Positions 1-8,945 of a DNA stretch of 43,684 bases are shown in pieces. The stretch is from CAYUAI01 sp964442745. GTDB lineage: Bacteria > Pseudomonadota > Gammaproteobacteria > S012-40. Numbering within the stretch: the stretch's first letter is position 1; each line of letters begins with the position of its first letter. The position numbers and the translations under genes are program-made. The stretch covers positions 1 to 43,684 of the forward strand of contig CAYUAI010000028.1 of NCBI GenBank assembly GCA_964442745.1, written 5' to 3'. The notes below the pieces were generated by a model. That model did not search any database and had not been told where the DNA came from. It saw nothing but the letters and a program-made list of their open reading frames with translations.

Positions 1-105
1 GTTATTAGTGGTTACCGAGCTTGGGCAGCCTATCATTTGATCTCGCTTGATCTTTGATCGCCACAGAAGTTTTTCTTCAATCGGTGATACATGAATGAAA
101 ATTCA

Positions 106-609
106 TTAACTATTTTTTTGAATGAACTTTTCGATACTGCGGCTGGGTACGGCGCCAATTTGGGCGGCTATTAATTCACCATTGGGGGCGAAAACTAGAA
201 ATGAGGGCGTGCCATACCAAGCTTCACCGGTTAACTCAGCATAGAGTTCAGCAACGACTTCAGGTTCAGCAATAAGATTCGGGTAGTTTAACTTGTGTCG
301 GCGAATGAATGCCTCCGCCTGTTTTTTCTTGCGAGTACCATCGGCGCTGATGCCTAACATCTGTGCATTTTTGTGTTGATAATTGTGATGAAAAGTAACG
401 TATTGATGCGCTTCTTTATTACAAATATGACAGTCAGAAGCCCATATCATGACGATTAGCCATTTACCTTTGCTCATATAATCTTCAATATTTTTCCCTT
501 TTCCATCAAATGTTTGCAACCAGGTTTCGGCGTTGGCTAAGCTGGCTAGCATGACTGTGAATAACAGCAAAAAGAGCGATGGTTTAACGGTGGCGTGCCA
601 TGGGGACAT
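106..609 (-). CDS. TlpA/ResA-like periplasmic thioredoxin-fold protein
   Basis: This 167-residue protein has an N-terminal signal peptide (hydrophobic SLFLLLFTVMLASLANA, probable cleavage after ANA near residue 27) followed by a thioredoxin-like fold. The redox motif is WASDCHIC, with cysteines at residues 60 and 63, and the conserved cis-proline loop is seen as YGTPSF. In this family such proteins are periplasmic thiol reductants or oxidants; some (ResA, CcmG) keep apocytochrome CxxCH cysteines reduced. That role would suit a genome with so many c-type haems, but it is inference: the gene is about 10 kb from the cytochromes and sits beside gshA. The gap to gshA is about 50 bases and both are on the minus strand, so they may be co-transcribed. 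The ribosome binding site is weak. The thioredoxin-fold call is firm and the exact substrate is unknown. Confidence 0.85.
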   Translation of the reverse strand: MSPWHATVKPSLFLLLFTVMLASLANAETWLQTFDGKGKNIEDYMSKGKWLIVMIWASDCHICNKEAHQYVTFHHNYQHKNAQMLGISADGTRKKKQAEAFIRRHKLNYPNLIAEPEVVAELYAELTGEAWYGTPSFLVFAPNGELIAAQIGAVPSRSIEKFIQKNS

Positions 610-658
610 AAATATTTCTCGCTTTAATAAATTTCGATCAGTCGTTTTTATTGCGCGA

Positions 659-2233
659 TCATTGTTGAGAAAAATAGTGCTGTAAATACGCTTCGAATGT
701 CAGAGTGTCGGTCGCTTCGATGGATTTTTGTTTGGCCAGTGAGCGATTAATTTCATCAATAAAAGAGATTTTCTGTTGTTCTGTGAGGGTTTGTCTTTCA
801 AAGTAGTTTCGATGCTCGACGGATTTACGCATGGCAAAATGGTAAAATGATTCTTTGTTAGCACGCATTTCTGCGAGCAGACGTGCCGAGGGTGTATGGT
901 CGGGGTTTTTTACCAAATCTTGTTGTAAAACCAGCGTTGCTTGATAGCGTGGGGTGTTTTCATTGGTGTCTAATAGTTCAGCAAAACCTGTCAGTTGTTC
1001 GCAAAGCTCACTGGCCCACTGCACTAACGGCATCGATTGGCCATGACGTTGTAATTGGATGCCTGGTTTACGCCCTTGGTGGGCGACGATTTGGTAGTTA
1101 GCATCAATTTCTTTGGTTTCCTGTGGATCAATCGGTGGGCTGGGATGGAATAGGCAAAAAGCAAAAAAAGTTTCCAGGAAGTGAAGTTGATCCACGTTAA
1201 TGCCTAAGGGGTCAAAGGCATTAACATCGAGTGAGCGCAATTCAACATAGCGAACGCCGCGCCGCTGTAAAGCAAGGATCGGTTTTTCATTGTTATTGAG
1301 TAATTGTTTAGGGCGGGTGGTGCTATAGTATTCGTTTTCAATTTGTAAACGATTGGCATTGAGTTGCCGGTATTCGCCATTTTTTTTCAGACCTATTTTT
1401 TCATGTTCCGTGCAGGGTGTTTCAATGGCTTGTTGTAAAAAGTGAATATACTCCGCTAAGCTGTTATAGCTGGGATTAACACCTGTTTCATGTTCTTTGC
1501 TATTTTGGTAGCCAATGTCGCCCATGCGCAATGAGGTCGCAAAAGGTTCGTAATAGGTGAATTCATCAAACGCTTGCAGCGTTGTTTTTTTATGACCAAG
1601 GAAGGATTTGCAGACCGCCGGTGAGGCGCCAAATAAGTAAGGGATTAACCAACCATAGCGTCTTATATTGCGAATCAAACTAAAGTAATGCGAGGATTTA
1701 AAGGTTTGTAAATCTTGTGAGCTTTGAACGATGTTTTGATATTGCTGCCAAAAATTTTCACTAAACGAATAATTAAAATGAACCCCGGCGATCACTTGCA
1801 TCACCCGACCGTAGCGATGCCCTAAACCTCGACGGTATACGGTCTTCATGGTGCCTGCATTGGAGGGGCCGTAATAGGCAATGGGAATATTGGTCTCACC
1901 CTCGACCACGCAAGGCATGCTGGTGGCCCACAGTATTTCATTATCTAGTTGGTGATATACAAATTTTTGGGTATTGCATAAAAATTTGAGGGCATTTTCA
2001 ATACGGTTGAGTGGCGGGGTGATGAACTCACAAAGTGCCTCTGAAAAATCAGTGGTAATATAGGGGTGGGTCAGCGCTGAGCCTAAACCGACAGGGTGTG
2101 GCGTTTGTGCAATGTGGCCTCGTTTATTAACCCGCAAGCTTTCTTTTTCCAAACCCATCAGACTTTCTTTGAGCAGATGACTTGAATGGCTATTGATGAA
2201 TGCCGACAATCTTTGTTCAGTCGTTTTACACAA
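659..2233 (-). CDS. gshA: Glutamate-cysteine ligase (E. coli-type)
   Basis: GshA joins L-glutamate and L-cysteine with ATP, the first and rate-limiting step of cytoplasmic glutathione synthesis. The 524-residue length matches the gammaproteobacterial GshA family. The N-terminal signature GLEKESLRV, followed by ALTHPYITTDFSEALCEFIT, is the active-site region typical of the family. Further conserved blocks include GVHFNYSF and RYVELRSLDVNAFDPLG. The start is most likely the TTG at 2233, because starting there leaves about 25 residues before GLEKESLR, as in E. coli GshA, and no ATG lies at a suitable place. An AAAGG sits about 12 bases upstream. A TTG start in this gene would keep translation low. 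No gshB is seen nearby. Confidence 0.96.
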   Translation of the reverse strand: MCKTTEQRLSAFINSHSSHLLKESLMGLEKESLRVNKRGHIAQTPHPVGLGSALTHPYITTDFSEALCEFITPPLNRIENALKFLCNTQKFVYHQLDNEILWATSMPCVVEGETNIPIAYYGPSNAGTMKTVYRRGLGHRYGRVMQVIAGVHFNYSFSENFWQQYQNIVQSSQDLQTFKSSHYFSLIRNIRRYGWLIPYLFGASPAVCKSFLGHKKTTLQAFDEFTYYEPFATSLRMGDIGYQNSKEHETGVNPSYNSLAEYIHFLQQAIETPCTEHEKIGLKKNGEYRQLNANRLQIENEYYSTTRPKQLLNNNEKPILALQRRGVRYVELRSLDVNAFDPLGINVDQLHFLETFFAFCLFHPSPPIDPQETKEIDANYQIVAHQGRKPGIQLQRHGQSMPLVQWASELCEQLTGFAELLDTNENTPRYQATLVLQQDLVKNPDHTPSARLLAEMRANKESFYHFAMRKSVEHRNYFERQTLTEQQKISFIDEINRSLAKQKSIEATDTLTFEAYLQHYFSQQ

Positions 2234-2538
2234 AATGATGAATGCCTTTGTTAATGTCGTTTAATGGTGGTAGAGTGCCAGATAATCGGCTCGAATATTT
2301 TACTCGTACAAATAACTTCATTTTGCCATCAACGATACGTATAATAAAACCGCGTATTGTGCCTGATTTGCATTGAAAATGCACCAAAATTCTATTCAAC
2401 CGGCATTGGGCGACCTCATGTTTGAAAATCGCGATGGTCATGGATTTCACGAGGGGTTTTCTGGAGGCGGTAAGACTTATCAGGAATCAAATGCTGGGCC
2501 GCCCAATGTTGTTTCAGCTTCCCTAGGAATGGTTTTAT
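2234..2538. other. Intergenic region between divergent gshA and pyrD
   Basis: About 305 bases separate two divergently transcribed genes, so it should hold both promoters. Short open frames cross it on both strands, but none has a good ribosome site or recognisable product. I could not place a convincing -35/-10 pair. The sequence TAGGAA just upstream of 2539 serves as the pyrD ribosome site. Confidence 0.4.
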
Positions 2539-3552
2539 ATGATGATGCTTTATGGTTTCGTACGTCGCCTATTATTTTCATTACCGCCGGAGCGCGCTCA
2601 CACATTGACGTTAAAGGCTGTTAATTATTGGCATCGAGTGGGTTTTTCTTTGGGAGAGGCCAATCGTTTTATCAAACCGGTAAAATGTATGGGGCTTGAG
2701 TTTACTAATCCCATTGGATTAGCTGCCGGATTGGATAAAAATGGAGATTATCTGGATGCATTGGCATCGCTAGGTTTTGGTTTTATCGAAATTGGTACGG
2801 TAACACCGCAGCCTCAGCCGGGTAATGACTCACCCCGCTTATTCCGGATTCCTCAAGCACATGCCATCATTAATCGTATGGGGTTTAACAATAAAGGGGT
2901 TGATCACTTGGTGACGCAGGTGCAGCGCTCAAAATATCAGGGAGTGCTCGGTATCAATGTGGGGAAAAATGTCAACACGCCGATAGAACAAGCGGTTGAT
3001 GATTACCTGATTTGTCTGAGAAAAGTGTATTCACTGGCAAGCTATATTACGATTAACATCTCGTCACCGAATACTAAAAATTTACGGCAATTGCAAAATG
3101 GGGAAGAATTAGGGATATTTTTACAGAAGCTTAAGCAAGCGCAAGTGCGCTTGGATAATCAATATCACCGATATGTACCGCTGGTGGTTAAAATTGCGCC
3201 TGATTTATCCACCGACGATATCGCGGAAATGGCCCATTTATTCATACGCTACGAAATCGATGGAGTGATTGCGACCAATACCACGATTTCACGCGAGCAA
3301 GTTGAGCACTATCCCAATGGAAACCAGGCGGGGGGGTTAAGCGGAAGTCCGCTGACTAAAAAATCAACCGCCGTTGTATCAACATTGCAACAAGTGCTGG
3401 GAGATAAAATACCTATTATTGCGTCAGGAGGCGTGATGAATGGCCATGACGTGAAAGAGAAATACCAAGCGGGTGCTAGCTTGGTCCAGCTGTATAGCGG
3501 ATTGATTTATGCCGGGCCTCGGTTAGTGTCAGAGGCGGTGCAGGCGGTTTGA
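2539..3552 (+). CDS. pyrD: Dihydroorotate dehydrogenase (quinone), class 2
   Basis: PyrD oxidises dihydroorotate to orotate in pyrimidine synthesis, passing electrons through FMN to membrane quinone. The 337-residue length is that of class 2 enzymes (E. coli, 336). The N-terminus FVRRLLFSLPPERAH is the membrane-associating helix of class 2. Conserved FMN/substrate blocks are visible in order: NPIGLAAGLDKNGD, GFIEIGTVTPQPQPGN, INRMGFNNKG, NISSPNTKNLRQLQ (containing the catalytic serine of class 2), VKIAPDL, GVIATNTT, GGLSGSPL and PIIASGGV. Three ATG codons lie in a row at 2539, 2542 and 2545; AGGA about ten bases upstream allows any of them. Confidence 0.97.
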   Translation: MMMLYGFVRRLLFSLPPERAHTLTLKAVNYWHRVGFSLGEANRFIKPVKCMGLEFTNPIGLAAGLDKNGDYLDALASLGFGFIEIGTVTPQPQPGNDSPRLFRIPQAHAIINRMGFNNKGVDHLVTQVQRSKYQGVLGINVGKNVNTPIEQAVDDYLICLRKVYSLASYITINISSPNTKNLRQLQNGEELGIFLQKLKQAQVRLDNQYHRYVPLVVKIAPDLSTDDIAEMAHLFIRYEIDGVIATNTTISREQVEHYPNGNQAGGLSGSPLTKKSTAVVSTLQQVLGDKIPIIASGGVMNGHDVKEKYQAGASLVQLYSGLIYAGPRLVSEAVQAV

Positions 3553-3570
3553 TGGCGATAAAAAAGCGAA

Positions 3571-3621
3571 GCTGTTTGGTTAAAAAAAGTGTCGTATGGG
3601 CGTAATTTTTAACCAAACAGC
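3571..3621. terminator. Bidirectional hairpin terminator between convergent genes
   Basis: Perfect 16-base arms (GCTGTTTGGTTAAAAA at 3571-3586 and its complement at 3606-3621) surround a 19-base loop. The A/T ends of the arms give U-runs on either strand. It lies between the end of pyrD and the end of the minus-strand gene at 3633. Confidence 0.75.
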
Positions 3622-3632
3622 CTTTAGCTTGG

Positions 3633-4001
3633 TTATTTAGCTACGATCTTGGGCCAAGTCCCTTTGTTTTGATTGATCGGTCGAGATGCATGACCCACCG
3701 TGTGAATGTTAATGACAATTTCGCGATAACGATCCCCATCGACTTGCCATTCACGCGCCGCACGTACCACACAATCGATACGTACTTTGCCACACTGTTG
3801 CTCGGCATCAATGGGTGACGCCAGTGCTTTTTCTACCGCTTCCTTGATGTTATTTAGCTGGGTTTGATCGAGCTTTAGACCACCTAACCACTCTGGAGCG
3901 TTAATGTTGACGACGTTTGCTATTGCTTGTGATGAGCCAATGAAAAGCCCGAGCAATGCCACCTTCAGACAGACGATGCGAATCAATCTCCGTGTTATCA
4001 T
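3633..4001 (-). CDS. Secreted protein of unknown function
   Basis: This is a 122-residue protein with a clear signal peptide (basic MITRRLIRIVCLK, then a hydrophobic stretch ending SSQAIA). The mature part has two cysteines spaced CGKVRIDC that could form a disulfide, and a tryptophan-rich start (NINAPEWLGGL). I do not recognise a domain. A strong ribosome site (AGGGGGAT) lies just upstream of the ATG at 4001, which supports a real gene. It ends at the shared terminator with pyrD. It is likely periplasmic or outer-surface; the function is unknown. Confidence 0.7.
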   Translation of the reverse strand: MITRRLIRIVCLKVALLGLFIGSSQAIANVVNINAPEWLGGLKLDQTQLNNIKEAVEKALASPIDAEQQCGKVRIDCVVRAAREWQVDGDRYREIVINIHTVGHASRPINQNKGTWPKIVAK

Positions 4002-4296
4002 TTATCCCCCTAATTAAACTCGGTAATAGCTAACGATCAATACCGGCTGGCAATGATCACTTGATAGCCCACTGTTGCTGGATTGCTGTACGCATGACGT
4101 TTTAGCAATGCTGTGCTCACACTGGGACGACTTCTCCCTCAAGAAGTACACAAGATTCAATAATAGAAGTGTCATGAAGCGATATCCACTGCTCTGGATA
4201 AGGACTCATGAGGTGTCTATTATCCATCTTGATGGTATATTCCACATTAGTCTAGTTCATCCGTCAACTATTAACTGGATTAAAAATACTAAGCTA

Positions 4297-4554
4297 TTAT
4301 TTAACAGATTGTTCTTTATGCATGTCTAATGAAACAGCATTTGCTGAGCCGCAGGCGGGACAGAGGCGTTTGATGGGTTTCGATATAATCCAACCTAAGT
4401 ACACTAATGCGACGATAATTAATGGTAAAAAAATAGGGGAGAAGAGTAAAATGACACCAAAGATGACAAATTCTTTAGCGGCAGTGGCTTTGCTTTTTCC
4501 TTCGTATTGACAGTCGTGACAATGGATGAAATTTGGGTCGATTTCTTTACTCAT
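4297..4554 (-). CDS. Small membrane protein with split zinc-ribbon
   Basis: This is an 85-residue protein when started at the ATG at 4554, which has a strong GGAG ribosome site six bases upstream. The upstream in-frame ATG at 4587 has none. An N-terminal pair CHDC and a C-terminal pair CPAC flank a hydrophobic membrane segment (EFVIFGVILLFSPIFLPLIIVALVYLGWII split across the middle). Together the two CxxC pairs could bind one zinc, holding both cytoplasmic ends together. No specific family is recognised; a regulatory or scaffold role is possible but not shown. Confidence 0.65.
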   Translation of the reverse strand: MSKEIDPNFIHCHDCQYEGKSKATAAKEFVIFGVILLFSPIFLPLIIVALVYLGWIISKPIKRLCPACGSANAVSLDMHKEQSVK

Positions 4555-5003
4555 GGAGTCTCCTACTGGTGTTATTGCGTGAGTCAATCTATTTTCCCTA
4601 TTTAGAAATAGAGTTTTTAGTCTATGCTTTCTGATATTTGTATTGTAGATATCATGAGTGGGATTGGAAGTACAGCGGTTTGTGTGAAATTTGTCCGTAA
4701 TATTGAGAGGGTGTCGCGACTCATGTCCGTTGCCGCATTTTAGACAACTTCTAAGCTATTGGATAATAATGTTTTGTGCGAATGGAAATAACATCATTGT
4801 ATTGACATGAATGTTTATTCCCCAGTTAGACCGAGCGATTTTATACATTCCATGAAGCGCTGGACGGTCTTGGCTGATTGTTCGAAGTTTAAACACGGTG
4901 GACCTAGGGGGCGTTAGACGATAAGCTATTATATATTGTCTTTATGATTAATTTTAGCCCATTGAACTGAATAACGGCTCATGCGAATGAGTAAGATAAC
5001 CGA
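4555..5003. other. Intergenic region, no gene seen
   Basis: About 450 bases lie between divergent genes. I found no convincing open frame, RNA gene or hairpin terminator. It must hold promoters for the minus-strand zinc-ribbon gene and for darP. Confidence 0.4.
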
Positions 5004-5528
5004 ATGATGATGGAAGAAAAAGAACAGCCAGATGAATATATTAGTAAGAGCCAGCGCAAGCGAGCGTCTCACGCGGCTCAACAATTAGGCCAGAAACTTG
5101 TCGAATTACCCACAAGTCAATTAAACAAGATTGATTTGCCGGATCGGCTTCGCGAGGCTATCTGTCATGCAAAAACGATTAAATCGCATAGTGCCCATAA
5201 GCGTCAAATGCAATATATCGGTCGTTTAATGCGTGACATTGATGTGCAACCGATCGAGCAATACATGCAAAGTCGGCAATGGGAGCCTCGTAAAGAGACG
5301 GAAAAACATCACTTAGCGGAGCAATGGAGAGATGGATTAATTAACAATTTCGATGTTTTTTTTCATACCGTGCAAGCGAGTCAGCCAACCATTGATCGGC
5401 AACATATTCGCCAATTGGTACGAAATTCGACAAAAGAACAAAAGGAAAATAAGCCTCCGAAATCAAAAAGGATTTTATACCAGTATCTATTGAATCTCCT
5501 TTCTGAGGCAAATTCATCATCCTTTTGA
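5004..5528 (+). CDS. darP: Ribosome maturation factor DarP (YjgA family)
   Basis: This 174-residue, highly charged helical protein belongs to the YjgA/DarP family, which binds immature 50S subunits near the peptidyl-transferase centre and helps late assembly. Family blocks are visible: YISKSQRKRASHAAQQLGQKL, then DLPDRLREAICHAKTIKSH, then RQMQYIGRLMRDID. The C-terminal half (roughly residues 95-150, with the charged WRDGLINN segment) also matches the usual domain length. Met codons at 5004, 5007 and 5010 are all possible starts. The gene is followed after about 145 bases by pepN on the same strand, which is probably independently transcribed. Confidence 0.9.
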   Translation: MMMEEKEQPDEYISKSQRKRASHAAQQLGQKLVELPTSQLNKIDLPDRLREAICHAKTIKSHSAHKRQMQYIGRLMRDIDVQPIEQYMQSRQWEPRKETEKHHLAEQWRDGLINNFDVFFHTVQASQPTIDRQHIRQLVRNSTKEQKENKPPKSKRILYQYLLNLLSEANSSSF

Positions 5529-5672
5529 GTCATCGACGAAATTGCCAGCATTGTTGTAGCATCATCGTGCTAAACCATCCATCGATCTCGTTCAAGCGCA
5601 TTTAACAGGGGATAAGAATGTTCATTCCTAAGCGTCTCCGTCGTCTTGGTACCTGTAATATAGGGAAATAAT

Positions 5673-8330
5673 ATGCTTAATGAAACACCATCCGCCATTT
5701 ATCTAAAAGACTATCGTGTGCCTGAGTATTTAATTGATCAGGTTGAGCTGACATTTGATTTGAATGAAGACGTCAGCAATGTGACAGCGCGCCTCAAAGT
5801 GCGAAAAAATCCGAAATGTGATACCGGCCCTTCCGTGTTAGCGTTGAGCGGATCGCATTTAATGCTTGAGTCTATCGCCCTTGATGGTAATGTATTGCAA
5901 GATCATCAATATGAATGTCACCGCGAGGGGCTGCGGGTTTTCGATGTACCTGATCAGTTTATCCTGGAAACGGTGACTGAAATAAAACCTGAAGAAAGCA
6001 CCGCGCTTGAAGGCTTGTACAAATCCAGTGGTAATTATTGCACGCAATGTGAGGCGGAAGGCTTTCGGCGCATTACTTATTTCTTGGATCGCCCCGATGT
6101 GATGGCGATCTACACGACAACGATCGTGGCGGATAAGAGGCGTTATCCGGTATTACTTTCTAACGGAAATTTGATTGAACGCGGTGAATTGAGCAATAAC
6201 CGGCACTGGGCTAAATGGCATGATCCGTTTCCTAAACCCAGCTATTTATTTGCTTTAGTGGCCGGTGATCTTGTGCATCAAGAGGATCATTTCAAGACAA
6301 AATCTGGTCGGAATATCACGTTACGCATTTATGTTGAAGAAGAAAATATCGATCGTTGTGATCATGCGATGGCGTCATTAAAAAAATCCATGGCTTGGGA
6401 TGAAAAAGTCTATGGTCGCGAATACGATCTCGATATTTACATGATTGTGGCAGTGAATGACTTCAATATGGGCGCCATGGAAAACAAAGGTCTGAATATA
6501 TTTAACTCCGCTTGCGTGTTGGCAAAACCTGAAACCGCCACCGATAATGATTACGAAAATATACAAGCGATCATTGCTCATGAATATTTTCATAATTGGT
6601 CAGGCAATCGGGTGACCTGCCGTGATTGGTTTCAATTGAGTCTGAAAGAAGGGTTTACTGTTTTCCGTGACCAACACTTTACGGCGGATATGACGTCAAA
6701 ATCAGTTAAGCGGATTTATGATGTGAATGTGCTTCGAACTAGCCAATTCCCACAAGATGCCGGGCCGATGGCGCATCCGGTGCGTCCATCGTCTTACATT
6801 GATATCAGTAATTTTTACACCGTCACGATATACAACAAAGGCGCTGAAGTGGTTCGCATGTTGTATAACTTACTGGGTGCCGATGGCTTTCGAAAAGGGG
6901 CCGATATTTACTTTTCCTTATATGATGGCCAAGCCGTGACCACTGATAACTTTGTATCGGCGATGGAAGAGGCCACCGGAGCTGATTTGCGACAATTTCG
7001 CTTATGGTATGATCAGGCTGGTACCCCCGAAGTGAAAGTGACTCGCCAGTACGATGCCGCCCAGCAAATTTATAGCTTGGTCTTTGAGCAAACTTGCCCG
7101 GCGACACCAGGGCAAGCCACCAAACAGCCCTTTCATATTCCCTTGGCTTTCGGTTTGCTCGATTCCTCTGGGCAAGAGTTAGTGCCACAAGTCGTCGCAG
7201 AAGATAATGCAAGCTGGACGCTGAATGAAAACGTTTTGGAAATTCGGGAAGCGGTGACTCAGGTCCATTTTAAAAATCTAGCGAAAGCGCCCATTCCTTC
7301 CTTATTACGTGATTTTTCGGCGCCTGTTAAGTTAACGATTGAATATACTGATGATGAGTTGATGTTTTTGATGGCCCATGACGGTAACGAATTTAATCGA
7401 TGGGATGCCGGGCAGCGTTTAGCCATGCGTATCATTAATGGGTTGATTGCCGATCTTAATAATAATAAACCGCTGGCTATTGAACAAGGGTTTATTGATG
7501 CCATTCGGCAAATCATTGAGCATGATACATTAGATCAATCGTTAATTGCCCAAGCATTAAATTTTCCCAATGAAATTGTCATTGCAGAACAACAAAAAAT
7601 TGTAGATCCAACGCTGATTCATCAAGCGCGGGAGTTTTTGTGCAATCAGGTTGCCACGACCTTAGAATCCAGTTTTATGACGGTTTACCAAGCCAATCTG
7701 AATACTCAAGTCTATCAATTTAATGCACAAATGGCAGGCCAGCGACGCTTAAAAAACACCTGCTTATATTATTTAATGCGTCTCAATAAACAAGCTATTC
7801 GGCAAATGGCATTGAGTCAATTTCGTCAGGCAAATAATATGACCGATGGCTTGGAAGCCATGGAAGCGATCGTCAACACAGATTGTGAAGAAAGAGCCGT
7901 TGTGCTTGATCAATTTTATCAAACCTGGAAAAACGATACATTAGTCATTGATAAATGGTTTGCACTGCAAGCACGCTCTAAGTTGGAAAAAACATTAGAT
8001 GATGTGATTGCACTGACTCAGCATGAGGCGTTTGATATCAAGAATCCGAATAAAATGCGAGCTGTGATTGGTGCCTTTGCATTTGCCAATCCAGTGCGTT
8101 TTCACGACCGCTCTGGCCGAGGTTATCAATTTTTAGCCGACTGCATCATTGAACTGAACACATTGAATCCTCAGATGTCGGCGCGTATGACTAATGCGTT
8201 CAACGCCTGGAAACGCTTTGAAATACAGCGTCAAACAATGATGAAAGCTCAACTCGAACGGATTAAAAGTCAAACTGATTTGTCGAAAGATGTTTTTGAA
8301 ATCGTGACAAAGACTTTAGCGGAAACATAG
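5673..8330 (+). CDS. pepN: Aminopeptidase N (M1 zinc metallopeptidase)
   Basis: PepN removes N-terminal residues from peptides in the cytoplasm, finishing ATP-dependent protein breakdown. The 885-residue length fits the bacterial PepN family (E. coli, 870). The exopeptidase motif GAMEN is at residues 267-271. The zinc site is HEYFH, residues 303-307, with the third ligand Glu326 following after 18 residues (HExxH-x18-E). The N-terminal saddle domain starts with YRVPEYLIDQVELTFDL, like other PepN proteins, and the C-terminal helical domain (from about residue 540) is full length. The start is preceded by AGGGA. All catalytic residues are present, so it should be active. Confidence 0.97.
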   Translation: MLNETPSAIYLKDYRVPEYLIDQVELTFDLNEDVSNVTARLKVRKNPKCDTGPSVLALSGSHLMLESIALDGNVLQDHQYECHREGLRVFDVPDQFILETVTEIKPEESTALEGLYKSSGNYCTQCEAEGFRRITYFLDRPDVMAIYTTTIVADKRRYPVLLSNGNLIERGELSNNRHWAKWHDPFPKPSYLFALVAGDLVHQEDHFKTKSGRNITLRIYVEEENIDRCDHAMASLKKSMAWDEKVYGREYDLDIYMIVAVNDFNMGAMENKGLNIFNSACVLAKPETATDNDYENIQAIIAHEYFHNWSGNRVTCRDWFQLSLKEGFTVFRDQHFTADMTSKSVKRIYDVNVLRTSQFPQDAGPMAHPVRPSSYIDISNFYTVTIYNKGAEVVRMLYNLLGADGFRKGADIYFSLYDGQAVTTDNFVSAMEEATGADLRQFRLWYDQAGTPEVKVTRQYDAAQQIYSLVFEQTCPATPGQATKQPFHIPLAFGLLDSSGQELVPQVVAEDNASWTLNENVLEIREAVTQVHFKNLAKAPIPSLLRDFSAPVKLTIEYTDDELMFLMAHDGNEFNRWDAGQRLAMRIINGLIADLNNNKPLAIEQGFIDAIRQIIEHDTLDQSLIAQALNFPNEIVIAEQQKIVDPTLIHQAREFLCNQVATTLESSFMTVYQANLNTQVYQFNAQMAGQRRLKNTCLYYLMRLNKQAIRQMALSQFRQANNMTDGLEAMEAIVNTDCEERAVVLDQFYQTWKNDTLVIDKWFALQARSKLEKTLDDVIALTQHEAFDIKNPNKMRAVIGAFAFANPVRFHDRSGRGYQFLADCIIELNTLNPQMSARMTNAFNAWKRFEIQRQTMMKAQLERIKSQTDLSKDVFEIVTKTLAET

Positions 8331-8602
8331 CCGTTAGGCGAGCTAAAATGACGGCCTATAGACGTTCAGATAATTAAATACAATTTTGGAGATCTCATGG
8401 TTTGACTATACCGGCGTGTTTTCCCATACGAACATGTCAATCTAGCGAACCAGTCTCTTCCTAAAATGTACGTTATTATCTGAAAACCTATATTACGATC
8501 AATATATCGGCTAGGATTGGAATGCTCTAATTACAACCGAAGCAATACGCCACGAAACTGAATGAAGTCAAAGATAAAGATAAGCCCACTCTCGCGGTCT
8601 TT

Positions 8603-8917
8603 ATGGCGTTGGGATTACTGGAGCTGAAAAGAAAGGACATACCGAGCCAAGTCGAAAAAAATATGAAAAAGGACAGTGTTATTCGTTGTCAAAAACGAAG
8701 GATGTTTATCAACTTAGTTAAGACAATGAACGACAACTGTGAAAAATGGTTGCCACTCATTTTTTGTCAATATCATCTGAAAGCGGATGAAACGTTGAGC
8801 CTGATATGCCATGTATTAACCCAGCTAGGGCGCCTTCGACAGAAGGGCCAGATTCTCGAAATGGAGTTGAAAGGCTCGATAGTAAGGTTCAGGCTAATAC
8901 GCTGGATAAGGTATTAA
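8603..8917 (+). CDS. Doubtful small hypothetical protein or gene remnant
   Basis: The open frame can be read from about 8530 without a start codon (…KLNEVKDKDKPTLAVF before the first ATG). The ATG at 8603 has no ribosome site, so it may be the tail of a decayed gene rather than an intact 104-residue protein. The sequence is lysine- and leucine-rich, with several cysteines and no recognisable domain or signal peptide. It converges on the minus-strand oxidoreductase gene ending at 8946. I cannot assign a function and am not sure it is expressed. Confidence 0.3.
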   Translation: MALGLLELKRKDIPSQVEKNMKKDSVIRCQKRRMFINLVKTMNDNCEKWLPLIFCQYHLKADETLSLICHVLTQLGRLRQKGQILEMELKGSIVRFRLIRWIRY

Positions 8918-8945
8918 CAATACTCAAAAAAGACATTTTCTTGTA

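Noticed and set aside
2226..2450. A 74-codon minus-strand frame ending just inside the gshA start
   Set aside because: It starts at a GTG without a ribosome site and has no known domain. The overlap with the TTG start of gshA is suggestive of coupling but not enough to call a gene.
4075..4329. An 84-codon plus-strand frame between two minus-strand genes
   Set aside because: No ribosome site, no domain, and unusual composition (rich in Cys/His/Trp) typical of chance frames.
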